DNA of 64,000 nucleotides from Dermatophilaceae bacterium Sec6.4 (GTDB lineage Bacteria > Actinomycetota > Actinomycetes > Actinomycetales > Dermatophilaceae): assembly GCA_039636865.1 (NCBI GenBank), contig CP144172.1, positions 1,550,001 to 1,614,000 of the forward strand, written 5' to 3'. Below, one piece after another: positions 55,443 through 63,604 of this stretch. The notes below the pieces were generated by a model. That model saw only the letters and a program-made list of their open reading frames with translations, had not been told where the DNA came from and did no database searches. The position numbers and the translations under genes were made by a program. The stretch's first letter is position 1. Every line of letters starts with the position of its first letter.

Positions 55443-56294
55443 TCAGAGATGCCGGACCCCGGTGTCGTGCAAGAGGGCCGCATAACCTTCGCGGTAGGTG
55501 GGATAGGTGAACACGAATCCAGACTCGCGTAGCCGGGTGTTGCGGCATCGTTTGCCTCGACGATGTTCGGTGCCGATAGGCGCGGGGGCTGCTACCGGCA
55601 CCGGTAGTTCGAGCCTGGCCGAGAGGTACTCGATGATTTCGCGCCGGTCGACGGGGTTGTCGTCGACGCCGATGTATACGGTCTCAGGCCCGTCCTGCCT
55701 GGTCATCAGGTGCACGACGGCTGCGGCGGCATCGTCGCGGTGGATGAGGTTGACGAACTCCGGCTGGTCGGAAACGGGCTGGACGCCGTCCCGGACGCGG
55801 TCGATCAGTCGAGTCCGACCGGGCCCGTAGATGCCCGCGAGGCGCAGGATCGTCGCACCGGGGATCCGCTCGAGCAGGGCTTCTTCTGCTTCGCGCAGCA
55901 CGACTGCCGTTGGCGCCGTGGGTTCGGCCGGAGTGCACTCATCGACCCAGGACCCGTCCGAGACACCGTAGGTCGCGGTTGAAGATACGAACAGGACGCG
56001 CGGAAGCACAGTGCAGTCGCGTTGAATGGCCGTCGTTACGCGGCGAACACTGTGGACGTACGCCGCACGGTAACCCTCGACGCTGCGCTCATCGGGGCTG
56101 ATAGCGATCACCACGATGTCCGTGTCCGCAGGCAATGTCGGCACTTCGGTGGACAGGTCCACCGACTGTCCTTCGATCGGCGGCGGCAGTTTGGCGCTCG
56201 AGCGTCGCAGGCCCATCACGCGATGCCCCAGAGCAGCCAACCGCAGTCCGGTTTCGGTACCGAGGTCACCGCAACCTGCCATCACAACAGTCAT
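55443..56294 (-). CDS. NAD-dependent epimerase/dehydratase-like (extended SDR) protein
   Basis: A 283-residue Rossmann-fold protein. The nucleotide loop is VVMAGCGDLGTETGLRLAAL, a G-x-G-x2-G variant typical of atypical extended SDRs, and RVLFVSSTATYGVSDG is the active-site strand region. RLAGIYGPGR and NLIHRDDAAAAVVHLM follow. The usual Y-x3-K is not evident, so catalysis is uncertain. ATG 56294 has a good AGGAGG. It may act on a sugar nucleotide, given the neighbouring polysaccharide genes, but this is inference. Confidence 0.8.
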   Translation of the reverse strand: MTVVMAGCGDLGTETGLRLAALGHRVMGLRRSSAKLPPPIEGQSVDLSTEVPTLPADTDIVVIAISPDERSVEGYRAAYVHSVRRVTTAIQRDCTVLPRVLFVSSTATYGVSDGSWVDECTPAEPTAPTAVVLREAEEALLERIPGATILRLAGIYGPGRTRLIDRVRDGVQPVSDQPEFVNLIHRDDAAAAVVHLMTRQDGPETVYIGVDDNPVDRREIIEYLSARLELPVPVAAPAPIGTEHRRGKRCRNTRLRESGFVFTYPTYREGYAALLHDTGVRHL

Positions 56295-56429
56295 TTCGGC
56301 CTCCTTGCCGCACCGCATCGGGGCCGCCGGTTGCCTGGCGGACTTCATTCTGTGCATCACAACACATGGCCCCACCGAATGATCAAACCTGGTATTCAAC
56401 CACATGACGCAGCACCGAGGCTCCACAAA

Positions 56430-56443
56430 CGCAATATATTGCG
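56430..56443 (+). promoter_or_regulatory. Palindromic operator with embedded -10
   Basis: CGCAATATATTGCG is a perfect 14-bp palindrome in an AT-richer gap. TATATT (56435-56440) within it could be a -10 element for the sugar transferase gene, so a bound dimer would block initiation. Confidence 0.45.
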
Positions 56444-56471
56444 GGTGACCCCGGATGGTAACAGAGATGAA

Positions 56472-56558
56472 CTCCCACAAGGTCGTTCGTGGAATGCTTC
56501 AACGAACTTGACCAAACCTTGAAGGTTTGTTGTCACCCTACTGACCACCATGTGGGAG
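56472..56558 (+). ncRNA. Structured leader of the polyprenyl sugar transferase gene
   Basis: Three nested helices are visible. P1 pairs CTCCCACAAGGT (56472-56483) with ACCATGTGGGAG (56547-56558), 11 of 12 bases. P2 is a hairpin at 56485-56507 with arms GTTCGT and ACGAAC extended by GAA/TTC. P3 is CAAACCTT-G-AAGGTTTG (56513-56529). P1 contains the GGGAGG ribosome binding site, so folding would hide it. The shape suggests a cis-regulatory RNA; P2 and P3 could instead be DNA operators. Confidence 0.5.
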
Positions 56559-56562
56559 GGTC

Positions 56563-58098
56563 ATGACCGACATTGCGGACGCAGGCATCGTGCCGCCGGC
56601 TGCGCTGGAGCTCACCGCAGCGGACCGGCTGTCAGCGGTCGGTTCCTGGGGTAGCGGCGCTGCGCTGCCTGCTCGCGGTGAAGGCGTACACACGCGTGAC
56701 TGGATGAGGCCCTACCTGGTCGCAACCGTACTCGCTGATTTGATCTGCGCGCTGCTGTGTGGCGCGGCTGCCGTGGTGGTCTCGGGTGCTGTGCCGCTTC
56801 GGGGCCCGATCCCGCTGCCGTACGTGGTGCTCCTGGCTCTCAGCCCGTTGGCCTGGGTCGGGACGGTTGCGTCGTGCCATGGCTACGAGCGCCGCTTCCT
56901 CGGGGTCGGGGCGGAGGAATACCGCGCTCTGATCTCCGCGGCGATCCGGCTGCTGGCCTTGTCGGCGTTCGTGTCCTACGCCATCTACACCGACCGCCCC
57001 TATCTGTCCCGATTTTTCGTCCTCGTCTACTTCCCGACCCTGTTGGGCGGTGCGCTCATGGCGCGCTTCATTCTGCGCAAGCAGCTGTACCGGGCCAGAT
57101 GGCAGGGGTTGGCCTGTCAGCGTGCGGTAGTGGCCGGCCGAGGCTACGCCGTAAGGGACCTGGTTGCCGACCTGCATCGAGAGACTCTGCACGGCATCCG
57201 TCCCATCGCGATCTGCACCACTGAAAGCATCGAACTGGTCGGTGGCGTCCGCCGAGAAGGGTCCGTGCGCGACACGGTTGAGGTCGCGCGCAAACACGCC
57301 GCTGACGTCGTCGTGGTGGCCAGCCCGTCCGACCTCGACGGGGTCGAACTGCGGCGCCTGTCCTGGGAGTTGGACGACCTCGGTATCGAACTGATCGTGT
57401 CTCCGGGAGTTGTCGAGGTGACCGGGCCGCGGATGTCGATTCGGCCGGCCGCGAACCTCTCGCTGTTGCACATCGAGCGACCCGCGCTCCATGGTCTCAA
57501 TGCGGTGACCAAGGCAGTCTTCGACCGGGTGGTGGGGGGCCTGTTGGTTCTCCTGCTCGCGCCACTTTTCCTACTGGTCGCCCTGTTCATCAAGGTGCGG
57601 GACGGTGACTCCGTTTTCTTCCGGCAGACGCGGGTCGGGATTGACGGGCGGAATTTCACGATGCTGAAGTTCCGGTCGATGGTGCCGGACGCCGAGAGTC
57701 AACTCGCGAACTTACGTAGCGACGCCGACGACGGCAACGGTGTGCTCTTCAAGTGTCATGACGATCCACGTGTCACCCCGATCGGCAAGGTGCTACGCCG
57801 CTACTCGCTCGACGAGCTGCCGCAGCTGATCAACGTCATGCACGGTGACATGTCGATCGTGGGTCCCCGGCCACCACTGCGGTCCGAGGTCGACGGCTAC
57901 GGCGCCGATGCAGTTCGGCGGTTGCGGGTCAAACCGGGGCTGACCGGTCTCTGGCAGGTGAGCGGCCGCAGCAACCTGACGTGGGATGAATCGCTGCGGC
58001 TGGACCTGCGGTATGTCGACAACTGGTCGATGTTCCTGGACCTGCAAATCCTGTGGCGCACAACACGCGCCGTTCTACGCGGAACTGGCGCCTATTGA
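56563..58098 (+). CDS. Polyprenyl-phosphate sugar-1-phosphate transferase
   Basis: A 511-residue membrane enzyme that starts surface-polysaccharide synthesis by moving a sugar-1-phosphate to undecaprenyl phosphate. The N-terminal half has about four helices and a CoA-binding-like region. The C-terminal catalytic domain shows FDRVVGGLLVLLLAPLFLLV, FFRQTRVGIDGRNFTMLKFR, SLDELPQLINVMHGDMSIVG and GPRPPLRSEVDGYG. The sugar is unknown. ATG 56563 has GGGAGG upstream, inside a predicted stem. Gfo/Idh/MocA follows with a TGATG overlap. Confidence 0.9.
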   Translation: MTDIADAGIVPPAALELTAADRLSAVGSWGSGAALPARGEGVHTRDWMRPYLVATVLADLICALLCGAAAVVVSGAVPLRGPIPLPYVVLLALSPLAWVGTVASCHGYERRFLGVGAEEYRALISAAIRLLALSAFVSYAIYTDRPYLSRFFVLVYFPTLLGGALMARFILRKQLYRARWQGLACQRAVVAGRGYAVRDLVADLHRETLHGIRPIAICTTESIELVGGVRREGSVRDTVEVARKHAADVVVVASPSDLDGVELRRLSWELDDLGIELIVSPGVVEVTGPRMSIRPAANLSLLHIERPALHGLNAVTKAVFDRVVGGLLVLLLAPLFLLVALFIKVRDGDSVFFRQTRVGIDGRNFTMLKFRSMVPDAESQLANLRSDADDGNGVLFKCHDDPRVTPIGKVLRRYSLDELPQLINVMHGDMSIVGPRPPLRSEVDGYGADAVRRLRVKPGLTGLWQVSGRSNLTWDESLRLDLRYVDNWSMFLDLQILWRTTRAVLRGTGAY

Positions 58099-59234
58099 TG
58101 CCAGTCAGCCTTGACCACAACAAGATCGGAGTTCACCAGGTGATCAATCTCGCGGTCGTCGGGCTCGGCAAAATGGGGCTGTCTCATTTGTCGATGGCCC
58201 GCGCCCACCCCCGAATCAACCTTGCGGCAATCTGTGACTCGTCCGGATACGTCCTGGACGTCCTCAACAAATACACGAAAGTCCCGGTCTTCACCAGCTT
58301 CGACAAGATGCTGGCCGAGATGCAGCTGGACGCCGTGATCATCGCCACGCCGACCCACCTGCACGCACCGATGGTTCGAGCCGCGCTGGATCGTGGTCTG
58401 CATGTCTTCTGCGAGAAGCCGTTCTGCCTCGATGGAGACCAGGGGCTCGCGCTGGCAGACCTGGCGCAGACCCGCGGCCTCGTCACGCAGGTTGGCTACC
58501 ACAATCGTTTCGTCGCCTCGTTTCGAGAGGTGAAGTCGCTTCTGGACCAGGGGGCGATCGGGCAGGTAAACCGGGTGCTTGCCGAGGCGTACGGGCCAGT
58601 TGTGCTGAAACCGAGCGGCGGCGGATGGCGATCGAGACGTGCCGCCGGAGGTGGGTGCCTCTACGACTACGCGGCGCACCCGATCGATCTCGCGAACTGG
58701 TATCTCGGATCGCCGATCGGTGCGGGCGGGAGCGTACTCAGCAAGGTTTTTTCCACGGAGATCGACGATCAGGTCTCCAGCACGCTCTATTACCCAGGTG
58801 ATGTCAGCGCGCAGGTATCTGTCAGTTGGTCGGACGAATCTCAACGAAAGATGTCGACGAAGCTGAGCATCTGGGGCACGCAGGGAAAGATCTCGGTAGA
58901 TCGACAAGATCTGAATGTCTACCTGCGGGATGGGGCGAGGATTCCCCCCGGGTACTCCGCCGGTTGGAATGTGCGGTACACGACTGAATTGACGCCTCCG
59001 GTGTGGTTTTACTTACGCGGCGAGGAGTACAGCGCGCAGATCGACAGCTTTGTGCACCGTGTCGAAGTGGGCGAACTACGAGGCCTCAACGATTTCGGCA
59101 GCGCCATTGAGACCGACCGGGCGCTGGCCCTCATTCTTGCCGATTCACAGCGCGGCGGGGCAATGGCCTCTCCTGTGGCTGCCGATATACCCGCGCCCAG
59201 CGCGCGCCGATGGAGAAGTCGAGTTTCTAGATGA
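58098..59234 (+). CDS. Gfo/Idh/MocA-family oxidoreductase
   Basis: A 378-residue dehydrogenase. The NAD(P) loop is LAVVGLGKMGLSHLSMARAH, ATPTHLHAPMVRAAL follows, and the signature E-K-P is in VFCEKPFCLDG. The C-terminal sheet domain includes GGGCLYDYAAHPIDLANWYL, with the usual D/H residues near the catalytic Lys. It probably oxidises or epimerises a nucleotide-linked sugar for the locus. It overlaps the sugar transferase stop and the next gene's start. Confidence 0.88.
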   Translation: MPVSLDHNKIGVHQVINLAVVGLGKMGLSHLSMARAHPRINLAAICDSSGYVLDVLNKYTKVPVFTSFDKMLAEMQLDAVIIATPTHLHAPMVRAALDRGLHVFCEKPFCLDGDQGLALADLAQTRGLVTQVGYHNRFVASFREVKSLLDQGAIGQVNRVLAEAYGPVVLKPSGGGWRSRRAAGGGCLYDYAAHPIDLANWYLGSPIGAGGSVLSKVFSTEIDDQVSSTLYYPGDVSAQVSVSWSDESQRKMSTKLSIWGTQGKISVDRQDLNVYLRDGARIPPGYSAGWNVRYTTELTPPVWFYLRGEEYSAQIDSFVHRVEVGELRGLNDFGSAIETDRALALILADSQRGGAMASPVAADIPAPSARRWRSRVSR

Positions 59235-60181
59235 CAAGAGGTATGCAGATGATTGACACGAAACAGGCCCCGGCCATTGATCGGCTGATGCTCGGGGACA
59301 ACCAATTCTTCGGTATAAACCACATGTCCGAAGATCGAGCGCGCGCGCAGACTCTGCAGTTTCAGGACATCGAGGCCATCATCCAGGTGATCGATGCGGC
59401 CTATGACGAGGGCGTTCGGACCTTCATGTGTACAACGCATGATCGGGTGTCGCTGATCTGCGACCATGTGCGGGCTCATCCCGACCGTTACGAAGGGATG
59501 TCGTTCGCTCCTTCCATGCCCTATGCGCACAAGTACGCGAACGCCGTCACCGACTCCGGCATGCTCGGCGCGATCAGGCGCTTCCTACCCCAGGAGGGCA
59601 TGCTCAACGCTGCCTTACGCGGCGGCCGATCGCTGGCCGGCAAGGATATCGAGGGTGTCACAACGTTACTGGTCGATGCCGAGATGTCGATGTTCAAGGG
59701 CCTGTCGACGCCCGTGATCTTCCTGCAGAACGTGGTCGTGGATCTCCTGCTGGGGCTTGGATTCGACGACGCGTTTGCGATCTTTGCTGATCACATCCGC
59801 AAGCGGTACAACGCGGAGCCCGGTTTCATCACCATGAACCTGCCGATGCTCCTGGACACCCTCGACCGCGTCGGCGTCGAGAACCCGATTGTGTGCTCCA
59901 ACATCAACAAGATCGGCTTCCGCATGTGCGGTGGAGTTGATGCCTACGAGGATGCGTTGCGTAACCGCCGCTTCCGAGCCGTCGCAATGTCGATCTTCGC
60001 ATCGGGCGCGATCCCGCCCCGCGAGGCATTGGAATGGGTCTGCGAACACGAGAATATCGAGTCCATCGTGTTCGGTGCGTCGAGCCGCCGGAACATTCGG
60101 GCGACGCATGATCTGGTTGATGAGCTGTGGAGGCCGAGTCGTGTTGGGGTAGGCGGGGCGTTGGCCTCTCTGGCTACCTAA
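59231..60181 (+). CDS. Aldo-keto-reductase-like TIM-barrel protein, function unknown
   Basis: A 316-residue soluble protein. It starts IDRLMLGDNQFFGINHMSED, with a first strand and loop like aldo-keto reductases, and ends EALEWVCEHENIESIVFGAS, like their NADP-binding end. I cannot find the usual Asp-Tyr-Lys-His tetrad, so redox activity is doubtful. The middle (FMCTTHDRVSLICDHV, FITMNLPMLLDTLDRVG) looks like further barrel strands. It overlaps the Gfo/Idh/MocA gene by 4 bases, which ties it to sugar metabolism. A 16-bp perfect hairpin follows. Confidence 0.6.
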   Translation: MTRGMQMIDTKQAPAIDRLMLGDNQFFGINHMSEDRARAQTLQFQDIEAIIQVIDAAYDEGVRTFMCTTHDRVSLICDHVRAHPDRYEGMSFAPSMPYAHKYANAVTDSGMLGAIRRFLPQEGMLNAALRGGRSLAGKDIEGVTTLLVDAEMSMFKGLSTPVIFLQNVVVDLLLGLGFDDAFAIFADHIRKRYNAEPGFITMNLPMLLDTLDRVGVENPIVCSNINKIGFRMCGGVDAYEDALRNRRFRAVAMSIFASGAIPPREALEWVCEHENIESIVFGASSRRNIRATHDLVDELWRPSRVGVGGALASLAT

Positions 60182-60188
60182 CCGGGCC

Positions 60189-60232
60189 CTTCGCACTTGA
60201 GGGTCCTTCTCGTCCCACCCTCAAGTGCGAAG
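60189..60232 (+). terminator. Hairpin terminator at the end of the first polysaccharide operon
   Basis: CTTCGCACTTGAGGGT and ACCCTCAAGTGCGAAG are perfectly complementary 16-base arms around a 12-base loop. It lies between convergent genes and may serve both. No U-tract is seen. Confidence 0.8.
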
Positions 60233-60279
60233 AACCCTTGAACGCTGTGCGCCCGTCCGGTACTCGAGATCACGCGTAC

Positions 60280-61308
60280 TCATTGTTGAACCGCCGCTAC
60301 CGGGGTTCCGTCGGTCCACACATTCCCGGTGTAGACGGTGCCAGGGGCGCTGGTGTTGATGGAAGTTGTCGGGCCGTAGTGACCACATTTGCCGTATGGA
60401 CCTTTCTGGAAAACGTTGTTCGTCATCACCACGTTGGTGGACACCGGGTATTTCTTGCCCGGCTGGTAGCCGCCGTAGAGGCAGAACGACGGATCGGGCC
60501 CACCGAGCATCAAATTGCGGTCGATGATCACGTCGTTGACCTGCGCCAAGTCCCCGAAGAGCGCCACGTCCGCGGTACAGCCATCGCCTTGTCCAGTGGG
60601 TGGGTCGCAGGCGATCGAATTGTGCCGCAACAGAATGTGGTTACCGCCACTGGTCAGAAACCCCTGGATGTGCGCCCCACCATAGGAGCGTTGCCCATGC
60701 AGGTAGGAGTCCTGCACGTCACAGTTGCCACGGCATTCAACCGAGTCTTTTCCACCGGAGATGTCAGTTCGTCTGATGACCAGGTTGTACTGCGATTTTG
60801 GGGAGGTCAGGTTGTAGGAGATTGCGGCGCTGAACGTGGATTGGTTACCTGCGAAAATGTTCGAGTCGGTCACCGAGACTGTGCCTGGCCAGTCCGCTTC
60901 CACCCTCGGCAGCTTCGAGTCACTGATCACGAACGACCCGTTGTAGGCGAGCAACGCGTCACATTTGGCGGTGACGTCTTTGGCCGTGATGGTCACCGTC
61001 GAGTCATCTCTGATGGTGCACGGACCGGTATATGGTGCCAGCGTCGTACCAGCGGGAACACCAGTGTTCGACCCATTCGGGTAGGCGGATCGTTGGTAGG
61101 CGCCAGGTGCCGTCCTCGACGGAGCCGGCTGACGGGACTGCGCCTCGGCACGTGGGGTGGTGGCCGAACCGGACCGTGGACTGCGGCTGCAACCAGCGAC
61201 GAAGGTCACGGCCGAAACGAGCAACCCGATGGCGATAGCGATCGCGATCCAGGCTGTGCCGCTGTGTTCCCCACCAGGCCTCCACCGGGCCGGATCTAGC
61301 GTGCGCAC
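60280..61308 (-). CDS. Lipoprotein with beta-helix-like C-terminal region
   Basis: A 342-residue predicted lipoprotein. A hydrophobic signal (IAIAIGLLVSAVTFVAGC) ends in a V-A-G-C lipobox; a Ser/Pro/Arg-rich linker follows. The rest has short repeating strand-turn units with Asn- and Asp-rich turns (VSVTDSNIFAGN, LVIRRTDISGGKDSVECRG, ILLRHNSIACDP, VIIDRNLMLGG, VVMTNNVFQKG), as in right-handed beta-helix polysaccharide-binding or lyase proteins. GTG 61308 overlaps the GT2 stop by 13 bases. Its role at the surface is inferred. Confidence 0.65.
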   Translation of the reverse strand: MRTLDPARWRPGGEHSGTAWIAIAIAIGLLVSAVTFVAGCSRSPRSGSATTPRAEAQSRQPAPSRTAPGAYQRSAYPNGSNTGVPAGTTLAPYTGPCTIRDDSTVTITAKDVTAKCDALLAYNGSFVISDSKLPRVEADWPGTVSVTDSNIFAGNQSTFSAAISYNLTSPKSQYNLVIRRTDISGGKDSVECRGNCDVQDSYLHGQRSYGGAHIQGFLTSGGNHILLRHNSIACDPPTGQGDGCTADVALFGDLAQVNDVIIDRNLMLGGPDPSFCLYGGYQPGKKYPVSTNVVMTNNVFQKGPYGKCGHYGPTTSINTSAPGTVYTGNVWTDGTPVAAVQQ

Positions 61309-62189
61309 GCCGTCGACTCGTGGAGGTCGTCCGATACACGCGTTGAGTCGTCGCGCTCCCAAACTTGCGCATCCGCAACCGGGCGGCGTGCACGCACCGC
61401 GGCCCAGGCAGTTACTACGACGTAGACCGCTGCTGCAGGTGCGAGCCACGGATGAGGAACCACGACGTCCCGCAGCCAGGACATCCGGTCAGCAGCACGG
61501 ACAGGGGCGTCGACCATACCGTCCCGTGCGGCTGCGCGCATCGCGGCGTTGCCCCGCCGAACCCTCACCAGCCGATTCACCAGGTCGCGCATATGCAGTG
61601 GAGTGGCGATCTTCGTGCTCACTGAAGATACGAGGCATCGTTCCTCGGAACGGAACTGCGCATCTAGGAAGAGGTCATCGGCAATCATCTCCGGGAATAC
61701 GTCGAATCGGCGACGACCTTCCTCGGACAGGGCAATCAGTCCACGCCCGAACAGGCCGTTCTCGAAGGCCGGCAAGCGGCTGCTGACCGCGTAATATGCG
61801 CGCACCGACAGCGGGCGGCCCCGCACCTCGAGCTCCCGGCGTGGATAGGCCGCCAACGGTGGATCGGTGGCATCGACGAGGGTGTGCTGCAGGAGGCGAA
61901 TGCCCGCTGCTGTCACCAGAATGTCGGCGTCGAGGTAGATCCTGGGATAGCTGCCAACCGCAGCATCACCCGCGTTGAGCGCACCCGCCTTACCAGGTCG
62001 AGCCAGCTCAATCACGTGTACACCGGTTCGCTGGCGCGCAACATCCGCAGTGCGGTCGGTGCACCCATTCGCCACCACGACAACTTCGAACTCCTGCGGC
62101 CGTGAGCCGCCCAGTAGCCCGTCGAGGCAACGACCGATCACCGCGGCTTCGTTGTGGGCCGCTATCACGATGCTCGTCACGGCGGTCAT
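61296..62189 (-). CDS. GT2-family glycosyltransferase
   Basis: A 297-residue glycosyltransferase. The GT-A fold begins SIVIAAHNEAAVIGRCLDGL; VVVVANGCTDRTADVA and IYLDADILVTAAG (the metal-binding D-x-D) follow. AFENGLFGRGLIALSEEG and EMIADDLFLDAQFR are in the catalytic half. A C-terminal hydrophobic helix (WLAPAAAVYVVVTAWAAV) may anchor it to the membrane. The acceptor is unknown. The lipoprotein gene overlaps its 3' end. Confidence 0.85.
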   Translation of the reverse strand: MTAVTSIVIAAHNEAAVIGRCLDGLLGGSRPQEFEVVVVANGCTDRTADVARQRTGVHVIELARPGKAGALNAGDAAVGSYPRIYLDADILVTAAGIRLLQHTLVDATDPPLAAYPRRELEVRGRPLSVRAYYAVSSRLPAFENGLFGRGLIALSEEGRRRFDVFPEMIADDLFLDAQFRSEERCLVSSVSTKIATPLHMRDLVNRLVRVRRGNAAMRAAARDGMVDAPVRAADRMSWLRDVVVPHPWLAPAAAVYVVVTAWAAVRARRPVADAQVWERDDSTRVSDDLHESTACAR

Positions 62190-62248
62190 CCCTTCGTACG
62201 CTCATCGGATCAGGCCCTGCGTCACCGACTGCCGGATGCTTCGACAGC

Positions 62249-62283
62249 CCGGTCACATCCACACCTGCCCCGGATGTGACCGG
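62249..62283 (+). promoter_or_regulatory. Perfect 12-bp inverted repeat between GT2 and CelD-like genes
   Basis: CCGGTCACATCC (62249-62260) and GGATGTGACCGG (62272-62283) are exactly complementary with 11 bases between them. It lies in the gap between divergent genes, which suggests an operator or a structured leader. Confidence 0.5.
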
Positions 62284-62350
62284 TGTGGCGGACGCTCTCG
62301 CTCCAGATGATGCAGTAACAAATGCTTACCCTGCCGACTTATTGATCGAC

Positions 62351-63478
62351 ATGTTCAGTTCTGCAGATGCGCGGCAGCTCGGTGCTGTCGCACGTACCGT
62401 GGCCAGCGTGCCAAGGGACGTGAGATCGCGCGCCGTCAGCGTGCATGCTGTGTCGTACGGCCAGTTACCACCCGATGTGTTGGCCGCATGGCGAGGATTT
62501 CGTGATGCCGACCCGGCGTTCGACAGTCCGTTCTTCCACCCCGGCTTCGCGCAGGCTGTCGATCACTGTGGTCCGGCCGTTACCGTCGTCTTTGGTCGGG
62601 ACCGTTCCGGCGATGTCGTGGCAATCTGGCCGATGCACAGGCGTGGCCGGGTCCTCCGACCGGTTGGCTGGCCGGCTGCCGATTTCCAGGGACCCATCGG
62701 TACTGCCACGCTGGCCCCTTCCTGTGTCCTGTCCGCCACGCGCGCATCTCTGCTGCTGTTCGACCACCTCACCGACAGCGCACCCGCTGTGAGGGCCGAG
62801 GTGCAGACCTGGCGCCCCTCGCCCTTTCTCGACACCACCGGCGGCCTCGAGGGTTATCTGACCCGCACGTCGAAGTCCGGTCGCTCGAACATGACTCAGG
62901 CTCGCCGACGCACTGAAAGTGCGACCCGCGATATCGGCCCGCTCCGCTTCACATCCGACTCCACGTCCGATGCTCTGCTCGATCAGGTCATCGCGCTCAA
63001 GCGGCAGCAGTACAAAAAAACCGATGCACGCGACTACTTCGCTCAGCCGGAGCGAGTCGACCTGATGCATCACCTGCTCGCGTTGCGTAATACCTCGTTC
63101 ACCGGTGTGCTGTCGGCCGTTCACTTCGGAGAAACACTGGTCGCAGCTCACTTCGGTATCCGGGCGGACAATGTTCTGCACTGGTGGTTTCCGGTGTACG
63201 AACCTGAGTTTTCCGGGCTGGCACCGGGATGGATTCTGCTCCGTGAGCAGGTAGCTGCAGCGCCGGACCTCGGGATCACCCGCATCGATCTCGGTCGCGG
63301 TGAGGACATGTTCAAGCGCCATGCGAAGACCGGCGAGGTCGCTGTGGGCGAAGGATTTGTCTCGGCCTCGCGCATCGTGCACACCGGACTGGCATCACAA
63401 CGAACCGCGCGGGAATGGCTTCGACACAGTGAACTTGCACCAGGTCTCAAACGTGTCGCTCGTGCGCTCGGGCGCTGA
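62351..63478 (+). CDS. CelD/FemAB-like GNAT-fold acyltransferase
   Basis: About 375 residues. The region AWRGFRDADPAFDSPFFHPG opens a GNAT-like fold of the CelD/BcsL type found in polysaccharide loci; RSNMTQARRRTESA and FTGVLSAVHFGETLVAAHFG, with WWFPVYEPEFSGLAPGWILL, are characteristic later parts. It may acylate a surface polysaccharide or sugar precursor. ATG 62351 is chosen, but GTG 62285 and other codons are in frame and no clear ribosome binding site decides. Confidence 0.75.
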   Translation: MFSSADARQLGAVARTVASVPRDVRSRAVSVHAVSYGQLPPDVLAAWRGFRDADPAFDSPFFHPGFAQAVDHCGPAVTVVFGRDRSGDVVAIWPMHRRGRVLRPVGWPAADFQGPIGTATLAPSCVLSATRASLLLFDHLTDSAPAVRAEVQTWRPSPFLDTTGGLEGYLTRTSKSGRSNMTQARRRTESATRDIGPLRFTSDSTSDALLDQVIALKRQQYKKTDARDYFAQPERVDLMHHLLALRNTSFTGVLSAVHFGETLVAAHFGIRADNVLHWWFPVYEPEFSGLAPGWILLREQVAAAPDLGITRIDLGRGEDMFKRHAKTGEVAVGEGFVSASRIVHTGLASQRTAREWLRHSELAPGLKRVARALGR

Positions 63479-63604
63479 CTTCACGGGCCGTCCGCCCCCT
63501 GTCGGCACGATCACGGAACATCCGGTGCCCTGGGCATCCCACCGTGCACGCACCCCACCAGCGGCAACCCGCACAGAAGTTGATCGGCGCATACGATGAG
63601 AGAC

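Noticed and set aside
60127..61299. 390-codon open frame on the plus strand opposite the lipoprotein gene
   Set aside because: The minus strand has a lipobox, a beta-helix-like repeat pattern and overlap with GT2; the plus-strand frame has none of these.
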